64,000 nt of DNA from Eledone cirrhosa (taxonomy: Eukaryota > Mollusca > Cephalopoda > Octopoda > Eledonidae). Made by a program: the position numbers and the translations under genes. This document shows, piece after piece, positions 1-13,778 of the stretch (within the stretch, counting starts at the first letter, position 1; each line of letters opens with the position of its first letter). The stretch is taken from positions 7,274,450 through 7,338,449 of the forward strand of contig OZ024740.1 in assembly GCA_964016885.1 (NCBI GenBank), read 5' to 3'. Below the pieces are notes generated by a model, which ran no database searches, was not told the DNA's origin, and was given only the letters and a program-made list of their open reading frames with translations.

Positions 1-1505
1 TCAGTAACTATTGGTATGTCAGTTTCGATTGGTATGTCAGTTTCGATTAGTATATCAGTTTCTATTGGTATGTCAGTTTCTATTGATATACCAGTTTGGA
101 TTGGTATATCAGATTCGATTGGTATGTCAGTTTCGATTGGTATGTCAGTTTCGATTGGTATATAAGTTTCTATTGGTATATCATTTTCCATAGGTATGTC
201 AGATTTGATTGGTATATCAGTTTCGATTGGTATATTAGTTTTGATTGGTACATCAGTTTCTATTGGTATGTCAGTTTTGATTACTATATCAGTTACTATT
301 GGAATGTCAGTTTCGATTGGTATGTCAATTTCGATAGGTATATCAGATTCGATTGGTATGTCAGTTTCGATTGGTATATCAGTTTCTATTGGTATGTCAG
401 TTTCTATTGGTATATCAGTTTCGATTTGTATGTCAGTTTCTATTGGTATGTCAGTCTCGATAGGTATGTCAGTTACTATTGGTATATCAGTTTCGATTGG
501 TATGTCATTTTCGATAGGTATGTCAGTTTCTATGGGTATATCAGTTTCGATTGGTATGTCAGATTTGATTGGAATATCAGTTTCTATTGGTATATCAGTT
601 TCGATTGGTATGTCAGTTTCTATTGGTATGTCAGTTTCGATTAATATATCAGTTTCTATTGGTATGTCTGTTTCTATTGGTATATCAGTTTTGATTGGTA
701 TATCAGTTTCGATTGGTATGTCAGTTTCGATTGGTATATCAGTTTCGATTGGTATATCAGTTTCAATTAGTATGTAAGTTTCTATTGTTATATCAGTTTC
801 GATTGGTATGTCACTTTCGATTAGTATGTCAATTTCTATTGGTATGTCAGTTTGTATTGGTATATCAGTTTCGATTGGTATGGCAGTTTCGATTGGTATG
901 TCAGGTTCGATTGGTATATCAGTTTCGATTGGTATAGAAGTTTGTATTGGTATATCAGTTTCTATTGGTATATCAGTTTCGATTGGTATATCAGTTTCAA
1001 TTAGTATGTAAGTTTCTATTGTTATATCAGTTTCGATTGGTATGTCACTTTCGATTAGTATGTCAATTTCTATTGGTATGTCAGTTTGTATTGGTATATC
1101 AGTTTCGATTGGTATGTCAATTTCGATTGGTATATCAGATTCGATTGGTATGTCAGTTTCGATTGGTATATCAGTCTCGATTGGTATATCAGTTTCTATT
1201 GGTATATCAGTTTCGATTGGTATGTCAGGTTCTATTGGTATATCAGTTTCAATTGGTATGTCAGTTTCTATTGGTATATGAGTTTCTATTGGTATGTCAT
1301 TTTCGATAGGTATGTCAGTTTCAATTGGTATGTTAGTTTCTATTGGTAAGTCAGCTTCGATTAGTATGTCAGTTTCTATAGGTATGTCAGTTTCGATTGG
1401 TATGTCAGTTTCTATTGGTATATCAGTTTTGATTGGTATATCAGTCTCGATTGGTATATCAGTTTATATTGGTATATCAGTTTCGATTGGTATGTCAGTT
1501 CTCTA

Positions 1506-4500
1506 TTGGTATATCAGTTTCAATTGGTATATCAGTTTCTATTCTTATATCAGTTTCTATTGGTATATGAGTTTCTATTGGAATATCAGTTTCAATTGGT
1601 ATATCAGTTTCAATTGGTATGTCAGTTTCTATTGGTAAGTCAGCTTCGATTAGTATATCAGTTTCTATTGGTATATCAGTTTCGATTGGTATATCAGTTT
1701 CGATTGGTATATCAGTTTCTATTGGTATATCAGTTTCGATTGGTATGTCAGTTTCGATTAGTTTATCAGTTTCGATTGGTATGTCAGTTTCTATTGGTAT
1801 GTCAGTTTCGATTAGTATATCAGTTCCTATTGGTATGTCAGTTTCGATTGGTATGTCAGTTTCTATTGGTATATCAGTTTCAATTGGTATGTCAGTTTCG
1901 ATTGGTATATGAGTTTCTATTGGTATGTCAGTTTCTATTGGTATATAAGTTTCTATTGGTATATCAGTTTCCATTGGTATGTCAGATTCGATTGGAATGT
2001 CAGTTTCTATTGGTATATCAGTTTCCATTGGTATGTCAGATTCGATTGGAATGTCAGTTTCTATTGGTATATCAGTTTCAATTGGTATGTTAGTTTCTAT
2101 CGGTAAGTCAGCTTCAATTAGTATATCAGTTTCTATTGGTATGTCAGTTTCGATTGGTATATCAGTTTCAATTAGTATGTCAGTTTCTATTGGTATATCA
2201 ATTTCGATTGGTATGTCAGTTTCGATTAGTATGTCAATTTCTATTGGAATGACAGTTTGTATTGGTATATCAGTTTCGATTGGTATGTCAGTTTCGATTG
2301 GTATGTCAGTTTCGATTGGTATATCAGTTTCGATTGGTATATCAGTTTCTATTGGTATATCAGTTTCGATTGGTATGTCAGTTTCAATTAGTTTATAAGT
2401 TTCTATTGGTATGTCAGTTTCTATTGGTATGTCAGTGTCGATTATTATATCAGTTACTATTGGTATGTCAGTTTCGATCGTTATATCAATTTCGATTGGT
2501 ATCTCAGTGATAATTGGTATGTCAGTTTCGATTGGTATGTCAATTTCGATTAGTATATCAGTTTCTATTGGTATGTCAGTTTCTCTTGGTATATCAGTTT
2601 CTATTGGTATGTCAGTTTCTCTTGGTATATCAGCTTCGATTATTATATCAGTTACTATTGGTACATCAGTTTCTATTGGTATGTCAGTTTTGATTACTAT
2701 ATCAGTTACTATTGGAATGTCAGTTTCGATTGGTATGTCAATTTCGATTGGTATATCAGATTCGATTGGTATGTCAGTTTCGATTGGTATATCAGTTTCT
2801 ATTGGTATGTCAGTTTCTATTGGTATATCAGTTTCGATTTGTATGTCAGTTTCTATTGGTATGTCAGTCTCGATAGGTATGTCAGTTTCTATTGGTATAT
2901 CAGTTTCGATTGGTATGTCATTTTCGATAGGTATGTCAGTTTCTATGGGTATATCAGTTTCGATTGGTATGTCAGATTTGATTGGAATATCAGTTTCTAT
3001 TGGTATATCAGTTTCGATTGGTATGTCAGTTTCTATTGGTATGTCAGTTTCGATTAGTATATCAGTTTCCATTGGTATGTCTGTTTCTATTGGTATATCA
3101 GTTTTGATTGGTATATCAGTTTCGATTGGTATGTCAGTTTCTATTGGTATATGAGTTTCTATTGGTATGTCAGTTTCTATTGGTATATCAGTTTCAATTG
3201 GTAGGTCAGTTTCTATTGGTATGTCAGTTTCGATTAGTATATCAGTTTCTAATGTTATGTCAGTTTCGATTGGTATGTCAGTTTCTATTGGTATATCAGT
3301 TTTGATTGGTATATCAGTCTCGATTGGTATATCAGTTTATATTGGTATATCAGTTTCGATTGGTATGTCAGTTCTCTATTGGTATATCAGTTTCAATTGG
3401 TATATCAGTTTCTATTCTTATATCAGTTTCTATTGGTATATGAGTTTCTATTGGAATATCAGTTTCAATTGGTATATCAGTTTCAATTGGTATGTCAGTT
3501 TCTATTGGTAAGTCAGCTTCGATTAGTATATCAGTTTCTATTGGTATATCAGTTTCGATTGGTATATCAGTTTCGATTGGTATATCAGTTTCTATTGGTA
3601 TATCAGTTTCGATTGGTATGTCAGTTTCGATTAGTTTATCAGTTTCGATTGGTATGTCAGTTTCTATTGGTATGTCAGTTTCGATTAGTATATCAGTTCC
3701 TATTGGTATGTCAGTTTCGATTGGTATGTCAGTTTCTATTGGTATATCAGTTTCAATTGGTATGTCAGTTTCGATTGGTATATGAGTTTCTATTGGTATG
3801 TCAGTTTCTATTGGTATATAAGTTTCTATTGGTATATCAGTTTCCATTGGTATGTCAGATTCGATTGGAATGTCAGTTTCTATTGGTATATCAGTTTCCA
3901 TTGGTATGTCAGATTCGATTGGAATGTCAGTTTCTATTGGTATATCAGTTTCAATTGGTATGTTAGTTTCTATCGGTAAGTCAGCTTCAATTAGTATATC
4001 AGTTTCTATTGGTATGTCAGTTTCGATTGGTATATCAGTTTCAATTAGTATGTCAGTTTCTATTGGTATATCAATTTCGATTGGTATGTCAGTTTCGATT
4101 AGTATGTCAATTTCTATTGGAATGACAGTTTGTATTGGTATATCAGTTTCGATTGGTATGTCAGTTTCGATTGGTATGTCAGTTTCGATTGGTATATCAG
4201 TTTCGATTGGTATATCAGTTTCTATTGGTATATCAGTTTCGATTGGTATGTCAGTTTCAATTAGTTCATAAGTTTCTATTGGTATGTCAGTTTCTATTGG
4301 TATGTCAGTGTCGATTATTATATCAGTTACTATTGGTATGTCAGTTTCGATCGTTATATCAATTTCGATTGGTATCTCAGTGATGATTGGTATGTCAGTT
4401 TCGATTGGTATGTCAATTTCGATTAGTATATCAGTTTCTATTGGTATGTCAGTTTCTCTTGGTATATCAGTTTCTATTGGTATGTCAGTTTCTCTTGGTA

Positions 4501-6800
4501 TATCAGCTTCGATTATTATATCAGTTACTATTGGTACATCAGTTTCTATTGGTATGTCAGTTTTGATTACTATATCAGTTACTATTGGAATGTCAGTTTC
4601 GATTGGTATGTCAATTTCGATTGGTATATCAGATTCGATTGGTATGTCAGTTTCGATTGGTATATCAGTTTCTATTGGTATGTCAGTTTCTATTGGTATA
4701 TCAGTTTCGATTTGTATGTCAGTTTCTATTGGTATGTCAGTCTCGATAGGTATGTCAGTTTCTATTGGTATATCAGTTTCGATTGGTATGTCATTTTCGA
4801 TAGGTATGTCAGTTTCTATGGGTATATCAGTTTCGATTGGTATGTCAGATTTGATTGGAATATCAGTTTCTATTGGTATATCAGTTTCGATTGGTATGTC
4901 AGTTTCTATTGGTATGTCAGTTTCGATTAGTATATCAGTTTCTATTGGTATGTCTGTTTCTATTGGTATATCAGTTTTGATTGGTATATCAGTTTCGATT
5001 GGTATGTCAGTTTCTATTGGTATATGAGTTTCTATTGGTATGTCAGTTTCTATTGGTATATCAGTTTCAATTGGTAGGTCAGTTTCTATTGGTATGTCAG
5101 TTTCGATTAGTATATCAGTTTCTAATGTTATGTCAGTTTCGATTGGTATGTCAGTTTCTATTGGTATATCAGTTTTGATTGGTATATCAGTCTCGATTGG
5201 TATATCAGTTTATATTGGTATATCAGTTTCGATTGGTATGTCAGTTCTCTATTGGTATATCAGTTTCAATTGGTATATCAGTTTCTATTCTTATATCAGT
5301 TTCTATTGGTATATGAGTTTCTATTGGAATATCAGTTTCTATTGGTATATCAGTTTCAATTGGTATGTCAGTTTCTATTGGTAAGTCAGCTTCGATTAGT
5401 ATATCAGTTTCTATTGGTATATCAGTTTCGATTGGTATATCAGTTTCGATTGGTATATCAGTTTCTATTGGTATATCAGTTTCGATTGGTATGTCAGTTT
5501 CGATTAGTTTATCAGTTTCGATTGGTATGTCAGTTTCTATTGGTATGTCAGTTTCGATTAGTATATCAGTTCCTATTGGTATGTCAGTTTCGATTGGTAT
5601 GTCAGTTTCTATTGGTATATCAGTTTCAATTGGTATGTCAGTTTCGATTGGTATATGAGTTTCTATTGGTATGTCAGTTTCTATTGGTATATAAGTTTCT
5701 ATTGGTATATCAGTTTCCATTGGTATGTCAGATTCGATTGGAATGTCAGTTTCTATTGGTATATCAGTTTCCATTGGTATGTCAGATTCGATTGGAATGT
5801 CAGTTTCTATTGGTATATCAGTTTCAATTAGTATGTCAGTTTCTATTGGTATATCAATTTCGATTGGTATGTCAGTTTCGATTAGTATGTCAATTTCTAT
5901 TGGAATGACAGTTTGTATTGGTATATCAGTTTCGATTGGTATGTCAGTTTCGATTGGTATGTCAGTTTCGATTGGTATATCAGTTTCGATTGGTATATCA
6001 GTTTCTATTGGTATATCAGTTTCGATTGGTATGTCAGTTTCAATTAGTTTATAAGTTTCTATTGGTATGTCAGTTTCTATTGGTATGTCAGTGTCGATTA
6101 TTATATCAGTTACTATTGGTATGTCAGTTTCGATCGTTATATCAATTTCGATTGGTATCTCAGTTACGATTGGTATGTCAGTTTCGATTGGTATGTCAAT
6201 TTCGATTAGTATATCAGTTTCTATTGGTATGTCAGTTTCTCTTGGTATATCAGTTTCTATTGGTATGTCAGTTTCTCTTGGTATATCAGCTTCGATTATT
6301 ATATCAGTTACTATTGGTACATCAGTTTCTATTGGTATGTCAGTTTTGATTACTATATCAGTTACTATTGGAATGTCAGTTTCGATTGGTATGTCAATTT
6401 CGATTGGTATATCAGATTCGATTGGTATGTCAGTTTCGATTGGTATATCAGTTTCTATTGGTATGTCAGTTTCTATTGGTATATCAGTTTTGATTTGTAT
6501 GTCAGTTTCTATTGGTATGTCAGTCTCGATAGGTATGTCAGTTTCTATTGGTATATCAGTTTCGATTGGTATGTCATTTTCGATAGGTATGTCAGTTTCT
6601 ATGGGTATATCAGTTTCGATTGGTATGTCAGATTTGATTGGAATATCAGTTTCTATTGGTATATCAGTTTCGATTGGTATGTCAGTTTCTATTGGTATGT
6701 CAGTTTCGATTAGTATATCAGTTTCTATTGGTATGTCTGTTTCTATTGGTATATCAGTTTTGATTGGTATATCAGTTTCGATTGGTATGTCAGTTTCGAT
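1506..6800 (+). repeat. Higher-order repeat, period 1873 bp, three copies
   Basis: Landmarks recur at an exact spacing of 1873 bp (104 units plus 1 base): the +1 landmark before 1506, 3379 and 5252, and the start of a taagtcagcttcgatt-containing segment at 1619, 3492 and 5365. Copies 1 and 2 are almost identical. Copy 3 lacks exactly 90 bp (five units) near 5820, which shortens later spacings to 1783 bp, and near 6800 it switches to the pattern of the next higher-order family. This looks like unequal exchange in whole 18-bp steps. Confidence 0.85.
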
Positions 6801-9800
6801 TGGTATATCAGTTTCGATTGGTATATCAGTTTCAATTAGTATGTAAGTTTCTATTGTTATATCAGTTTCGATTGGTATGTCACTTTCGATTAGTATGTCA
6901 ATTTCTATTGGTATGTCAGTTTGTATTGGTATATCAGTTTCGATTGGTATGGCAGTTTCGATTGGTATGTCAGGTTCGATTGGTATATCAGTTTCGATTG
7001 GTATAGAAGTTTGTATTGGTATATCAGTTTGTATTGGTATATCAGTTTCGATTGGTATGTCAGGTTCGATTGGTATATCAGTTTCGATTGGTATGTCACT
7101 TTCGATTGGTATATCAGTTTCGATTAGTATGTCAGTTTCTATAGTTATATTAGTTTTGATTGGTACATCAGTTTCGATTGGTATGTCAGTTTCGATTGGT
7201 AAATCAGTTTCGATTGGTATGTCAGTTTCTATTGGTATATCACTTTCGACTGGTATATCAGTTTCGATTAGAATGTCAGTTTTGATTGGTATTTCAGTGT
7301 CCATTGGTATATCAGTTTGGATTGATATATCAGTTTTCGATTAGTATGTCAGTTTCTATTGGTATGTCAGTTTCTATTGGTATATCAGTTCCTATTGGTA
7401 TGTCAGTTTTGATTGGTATGTCAGTTTCTATTGGTATATCAGTTTTGATTGGTATATCAGTCTCGATTGGTATATCAGTTTCTATTGGTATATCAGTTTC
7501 GATTGGTATGTCAGGTTCTATTGGTATATCAGTTTCAATTGGTATGTCAGTTTCTATTGGTATATGAGTTTCTATTGGTATGTCAGTTTCTATTGGTATA
7601 TCAGTTTCAATTGGTATGTTAGTTTCTATTGGTAAGTCAGCTTCGATTAGTATGTCAGTTTCTATAGGTATGTCAGTTTCGATTGGTATGTCAATTTCGA
7701 TTGGTATATCAGTTTTGATTAGTATGTCAGTTTCTATTGGTATATCAGTTTCTATTGGTATATCAGTTTCAATTGGTATGTTAGTTTCTATTGGTAAGTC
7801 AGCTTCGATTAGTATGTCAGTTTCGATTGGTATGTCAGTTTCTGTTGGTATATCATTTTTGATTGGTATGTCAGTTTCTATTGGTATGTCAGTGTCGATT
7901 ATTATATCAGTAACTATTGGTATGTCAGTTTCGATTGGTATGTCAGTTTCGATTAGTATATCAGTTTCTATTGGTATGTCAGTTTCTATTGATATACCAG
8001 TTTGGATTGGTATATCAGATTCGATTGGTATGTCAGTTTCGATTGGTATGTCAGTTTCGATTGGTATATAAGTTTCTATTGGTATATCATTTTCCATAGG
8101 TATGTCAGATTTGATTGGTATATCAGTTTCGATTGGTATATTAGTTTTGATTGGTACATCAGTTTCTATTGGTATGTCAGTTTTGATTACTATATCAGTT
8201 ACTATTGGAATGTCAGTTTCGATTGGTATGTCAATTTCGATTGGTATATCAGATTCGATTGGTATGTCAGTTTCGATTGGTATATCAGTTTCTATTGGTA
8301 TGTCAGTTTCTATTGGTATATCAGTTTCGATTTGTATGTCAGTTTCTATTGGTATGTCAGTCTCGATAGGTATGTCAGTTACTATTGGTATATCAGTTTC
8401 GATTGGTATGTCATTTTCGATAGGTATGTCAGTTTCTATGGGTATATCAGTTTCGATTGGTATGTCAGATTTGATTGGAATATCAGTTTCTATTGGTATA
8501 TCAGTTTCGATTGGTATGTCAGTTTCTATTGGTATGTCAGTTTCGATTAGTATATCAGTTTCTATTGGTATGTCTGTTTCTATTGGTATATCAGTTTTGA
8601 TTGGTATATCAGTTTCGATTGGTATGTCAGTTTCGATTGGTATATCAGTTTCGATTGGTATATCAGTTTCAATTAGTATGTAAGTTTCTATTGTTATATC
8701 AGTTTCGATTGGTATGTCACTTTCGATTAGTATGTCAATTTCTATTGGTATGTCAGTTTGTATTGGTATATCAGTTTCGATTGGTATGGCAGTTTCGATT
8801 GGTATGTCAGGTTCGATTGGTATATCAGTTTCGATTGGTATAGAAGTTTGTATTGGTATATCAGTTTGTATTGGTATATCAGTTTCGATTGGTATGTCAG
8901 GTTCGATTGGTATATCAGTTTCGATTGGTATGTCACTTTCGATTGGTATATCAGTTTCGATTAGTATGTCAGTTTCTATAGTTATATTAGTTTTGATTGG
9001 TACATCAGTTTCGATTGGTATGTCAGTTTCGATTGGTAAATCAGTTTCAATTGGTATGTCAGTTTCTATTGGTATATCACTTTCGACTGGTATATCAGTT
9101 TCGATTAGAATGTCAGTTTTGATTGGTATTTCAGTGTCCATTGGTATATCAGTTTGGATTGATATATCAGTTTTCGATTAGTATGTCATTTTCTATTGGT
9201 ATGTCAGTTTCTATTGGTATATCAGTTCCTATTGGTATGTCAGTTTTGATTGGTATGTCAGTTTCTATTGGTATATCAGTTTTGATTGGTATATCAGTCT
9301 CGATTGGTATATCAGTTTCTATTGGTATATCAGTTTCGATTGGTATGTCAGGTTCTATTGGTATATCAGTTTCAATTGGTATGTCAGTTTCTATTGGTAT
9401 ATGAGTTTCTATTGGTATGTCAGTTTCTATTGGTATATCAGTTTCAATTGGTATGTTAGTTTCTATTGGTAAGTCAGCTTCGATTAGTATGTCAGTTTCT
9501 ATAGGTATGTCAGTTTCGATTGGTATGTCAGTTTCTATTGGTATATCAGTTCCTATTGGTATGTCAGTTTCGATTGGTATGTCAATTTCGATTGGTATAT
9601 CAGTTTTGATTAGTATGTCAGTTTCTATTGGTATATCAGTTTCTATTGGTATATCAGTTTCACTTGGTATGTTAGTTTCTATTGGTAAGTCAGCTTCGAT
9701 TAGTATGTCAGTTTCGATTGGTATGTCAGTTTCTGTTGGTATATCATTTTCGATTGGTATGTCAGTTTCTATTGGTATGTCAGTGTCGATTATTATATCA

Positions 9801-11014
9801 GTAACTATTGGTATGTCAGTTTCGATTGGTATGTCAGTTTCGATTAGTATATCAGTTTCTATTGGTATGTCAGTTTCTATTGATATACCAGTTTGGATTG
9901 GTATATCAGATTCGATTGGTATGTCAGTTTCGATTGGTATGTCAGTTTCGATTGGTATATAAGTTTCTATTGGTATATCATTTTCCATAGGTATGTCAGA
10001 TTTGATTGGTATATCAGTTTCGATTGGTATATTAGTTTTGATTGGTACATCAGTTTCTATTGGTATGTCAGTTTTGATTACTATATCAGTTACTATTGGA
10101 ATGTCAGTTTCGATTGGTATGTCAATTTCGATTGGTATATCAGATTCGATTGGTATGTCAGTTTCGATTGGTATATCAGTTTCTATTGGTATGTCAGTTT
10201 CTATTGGTATATCAGTTTCGATTTGTATGTCAGTTTCTATTGGTATGTCAGTCTCGATAGGTATGTCAGTTACTATTGGTATATCAGTTTCGATTGGTAT
10301 GTCATTTTCGATAGGTATGTCAGTTTCTATGGGTATATCAGTTTCGATTGGTATGTCAGATTTGATTGGAATATCAGTTTCTATTGGTATATCAGTTTCG
10401 ATTGGTATGTCAGTTTCTATTGGTATGTCAGTTTCGATTAGTATATCAGTTTCTATTGGTATGTCTGTTTCTATTGGTATATCAGTGTTGATTGGTATAT
10501 CAGTTTCGATTGGTATGTCAGTTTCGATTGGTATATCAGTTTCGATTGGTATATCAGTTTCAATTAGTATGTAAGTTTCTATTGTTATATCAGTTTCGAT
10601 TGGTATGTCACTTTCGATTAGTATGTCAATTTCTATTGGTATGTCAGTTTGTATTGGTATATCAGTTTCGATTGGTATGGCAGTTTCGATTGGTATGTCA
10701 GGTTCGATTGGTATATCAGTTTCGATTGGTATAGAAGTTTGTATTGGTATATCAGTTTGTATTGGTATATCAGTTTCGATTGGTATGTCAGGTTCGATTG
10801 GTATATCAGTTTCGATTGGTATGTCACTTTCGATTGGTATATCAGTTTCGATTAGTATGTCAGTTTCTATAGTTATATTAGTTTTGATTGGTACATCAGT
10901 TTCGATTGGTATGTCAGTTTCGATTGGTATGTCAGTTTCTATTGGTATATCACTTTCGACTGGTATATCAGTTTCGATTAGAATGTCAGTTTTGATTGGT
11001 ATTTCAGTGTCCAT
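5241..11014 (-). other. Three consecutive (IPIETD)n open frames
   Basis: Minus-strand frames of 687, 603 and 615 codons lie at 5241-7304, 7330-9141 and 9167-11014. Each begins with the same MDTEIPIKTDILIETD and each is separated from the next by only about 25 bases containing the +1 landmark cagttttcgatta. They follow the higher-order repeat, so they are copies of one another and not independent genes. A longer (IPIETD)n frame of this type lies at 13779-16724, and another at 1495-3072 has 525 codons. They may be chance frames of a multiple-of-three repeat or remains of a coding repeat. Confidence 0.3.
7286..10995 (+). repeat. Higher-order repeat, period 1837-1891 bp
   Basis: Two full copies start at 7286 and 9123, and a third starts at 10996 and soon diverges. 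Internal spacings are 1837, 1891 and 1873 bp, so copies differ by gains or losses of 54 and 18 bp, that is whole units. The first kilobase of the window (1 to about 960) is a further partial copy, matching 7907 onward and 9798 onward. Each copy carries the landmark gtgtccattggtatatcag followed by the +1 insertion cagttttcgatta. Confidence 0.8.
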
Positions 11015-13778
11015 TGGTATATCAGTTTGGATTGATATATCAGTTTTCGATTAGTATGTCATTTTCTATTGGTATGTCAGTTTCTATTGGTATATCAGTT
11101 CCTATTGGTATGTCAGTTTTGATTGGTATGTCAGTTTCTATTGGTATATCAGTTTTGATTGGTATATCAGTCTCGATTGGTATATCAGTTTCTATTGGTA
11201 TATCAGTTTCGATTGGTATGTCAGGTTCTATTGGTATATCAGTTTCAATTGGTATGTCAGTTTCTATTGGTGTATGAGTTTCTATTGGTATGTCAGTTTC
11301 TATTGGTATATCCTTTCAATTGGTATGTTAGTTTCTATTGGTAAGTCAGCTTCGATTAGTATGTCAGTTTCTATAGGTATGTCAGTTTCGATTGGTATGT
11401 CAGTTTCTATTGGTATATCAGTTCCTATTGGTATGTCAGTTTCGATTGGTATGTCAATTTCGATTGGTATATCAGTTTTGATTAGTATGTCAGTTTCTAT
11501 TGGTATATCAGTTTCTATTGGTATATCAGTTTCGATTGGTATATCAGTCTCGATTGATATATCAGTTTCTATTGGTATATCAGTTTCGATTGGTATATCA
11601 GTTTCGATTAGTATGTCAGTTTCTATAGGTATGTCAATTTCGATAGGTATATCAGTTTCCATTGGTATGTCAGTTTCGATTAGTATATCAGTTTCTATTG
11701 GTATGTCAGTTTCTATTGGTATATCAGTTTCAATTGATATATAAGTTTCGATTAGTATGTCAGTTTCTATTGGTATGTCAGTTTCGAATAGTATATCAGT
11801 TTCTATTGGTATGTCAGTTTCGATTGGTATGTCAGTTTCTATTGGTATATCAGTTTCGATTGGTATATCAGTTTCGATTGGTATATCAGTTTCTATTGGT
11901 ATATCAGTTTCTCTTGGTATGTCAGTTTTGATTGGTATATCAGTTTCGATTCGTATGTCACTTTCGATTGGTATATCAGTTTCGATTGATATATCAGTTT
12001 TCGACTAGTATGTCAGTTTCTATTGGTATGTCAGTTTCGATTAGTATATCAGTTTATATTGGTATATCAGTTTTGATTGGTATATCAGTCTCGATTGGTA
12101 TATCAGTTTATATTGGTATATCAGTTTCGATTGGTATGTCAGTTGTCTATTGATATATCAGTTTCTATTGGTATGTCAGTTTCGATTAGTATATCAGTTT
12201 CTATTGGTATGTCAGTTTCGATTGGTATATTAGTTTCGAATGGTATATCAATTTCTATTGGTATATCAGTTTCGATTTGTATGTCAGTTTCGATTGGTAT
12301 ATAAGTTTCAATTGGTATATCATTTTCCATTGGTATGTCAGATTTGATTGGAATGTCAGTTTCTATTGGTATATCAGTTTCGATTGGTAGGTCAGTTTCT
12401 ATTGGTATGTCAGTTTCGATTAGTATATCAGTTTCTATTGGTATGTCTGTTTCTATTGGTACATTAGTTTTGATTTTTATATCAGTTTCGATTGGTATGT
12501 CAGTTTCTATTGGTATGTCAGTTTTGATTGGTATATCAGTTTCAATTAGTATGTCAGTTTCTATTGGTATATCAGTTTCGATTGGTATGTCAGTTTCGAT
12601 TAGTATGTCAATTTCTATTGGTATGTCAGTTTGTATTGGTATATCAGTTTCGATTGGTATGTCAGTTTCGATTGGTATGACAGGTTCGATTGGTATATCA
12701 GTTTCGATTGGTATAGAAGTTTCTATTGGTATGTCAGTTTCGATTGGTATATCAGTTTCGATTGGTATGTCACTTTCGATTGGTATATCAGTTTCGATTA
12801 GTATGTCAGTTTCTATTGTTATATTAGTTTTGATTGGTACATCAGTTTCGATTGGTATGTCAGTTTCGATTGGTATATCAGTTTCGATTGGTATGTCAGT
12901 TTCTATTGGTATATCAGCTTCGATTGGTATATCAGTTTCGATTGGTATGTCAGTCTCTATTGGTATGTCAGTTTTGATTATCATATCAGTTACCATTGGT
13001 ATGTCAGTTTTGATTGGTATGTCAGTTTCGATTGGTATATCACTTTCGACTGGTATATAAGTTTCGATTAGAATGTCAGTTTCGATTGGTATTTCAGTGT
13101 CCATTGGTATATCAGTTTGGATTGATATATCAGTTTTCGATTAGTATGTCAGTTTCTATTGGTATGTCAGTTTCTATTGGTATATCAGTTCCTATTGGTA
13201 TGTCAGTTTTGATTGGTATGTCAGTTTCTATTGGTATATCAGTTTCTATTGGTATATCAGTTTCAATTGGTATGTCAGTTTCTATTGGTATATCAGTTTC
13301 AATTGGTATGTCAGTTTCTATTGGTAAGTCAGCTTCGATTAGTATGTCAGTTTCGATTGGTATGTCAGTTTCTGTTGGTATATCATTTTCGATTGGTATG
13401 TCAGTTTCTATTGGTATGTCAGTGTCGATTATTATATCAGTAACTATTGGTATGTCAGTTTCGATTGGTATGTCAGTTTCGATTAGTATATCAGTTTCTA
13501 TTGGTATGTCAGTTTCTATTGATATACCAGTTTGGATTGGTATATCAGATTCGATTGGTATGTCAGTTTCGATTGGAATGTCAGTTTCTATTGGTATATC
13601 AGTTTCAATTGGTAGGTCAGTTTCTATTGGTATGTCAGTTTCGATTAGTATATCAGTTTCTATTGGTATGTCAGTTTCGATTGGTATGTCAGTTTCTATT
13701 GGTATATCAGTTTTGATTGGTATATCAGTCTCGATTGGTATATCAGTTTATATTGGTATATCAGTTTCGATTGGTATG

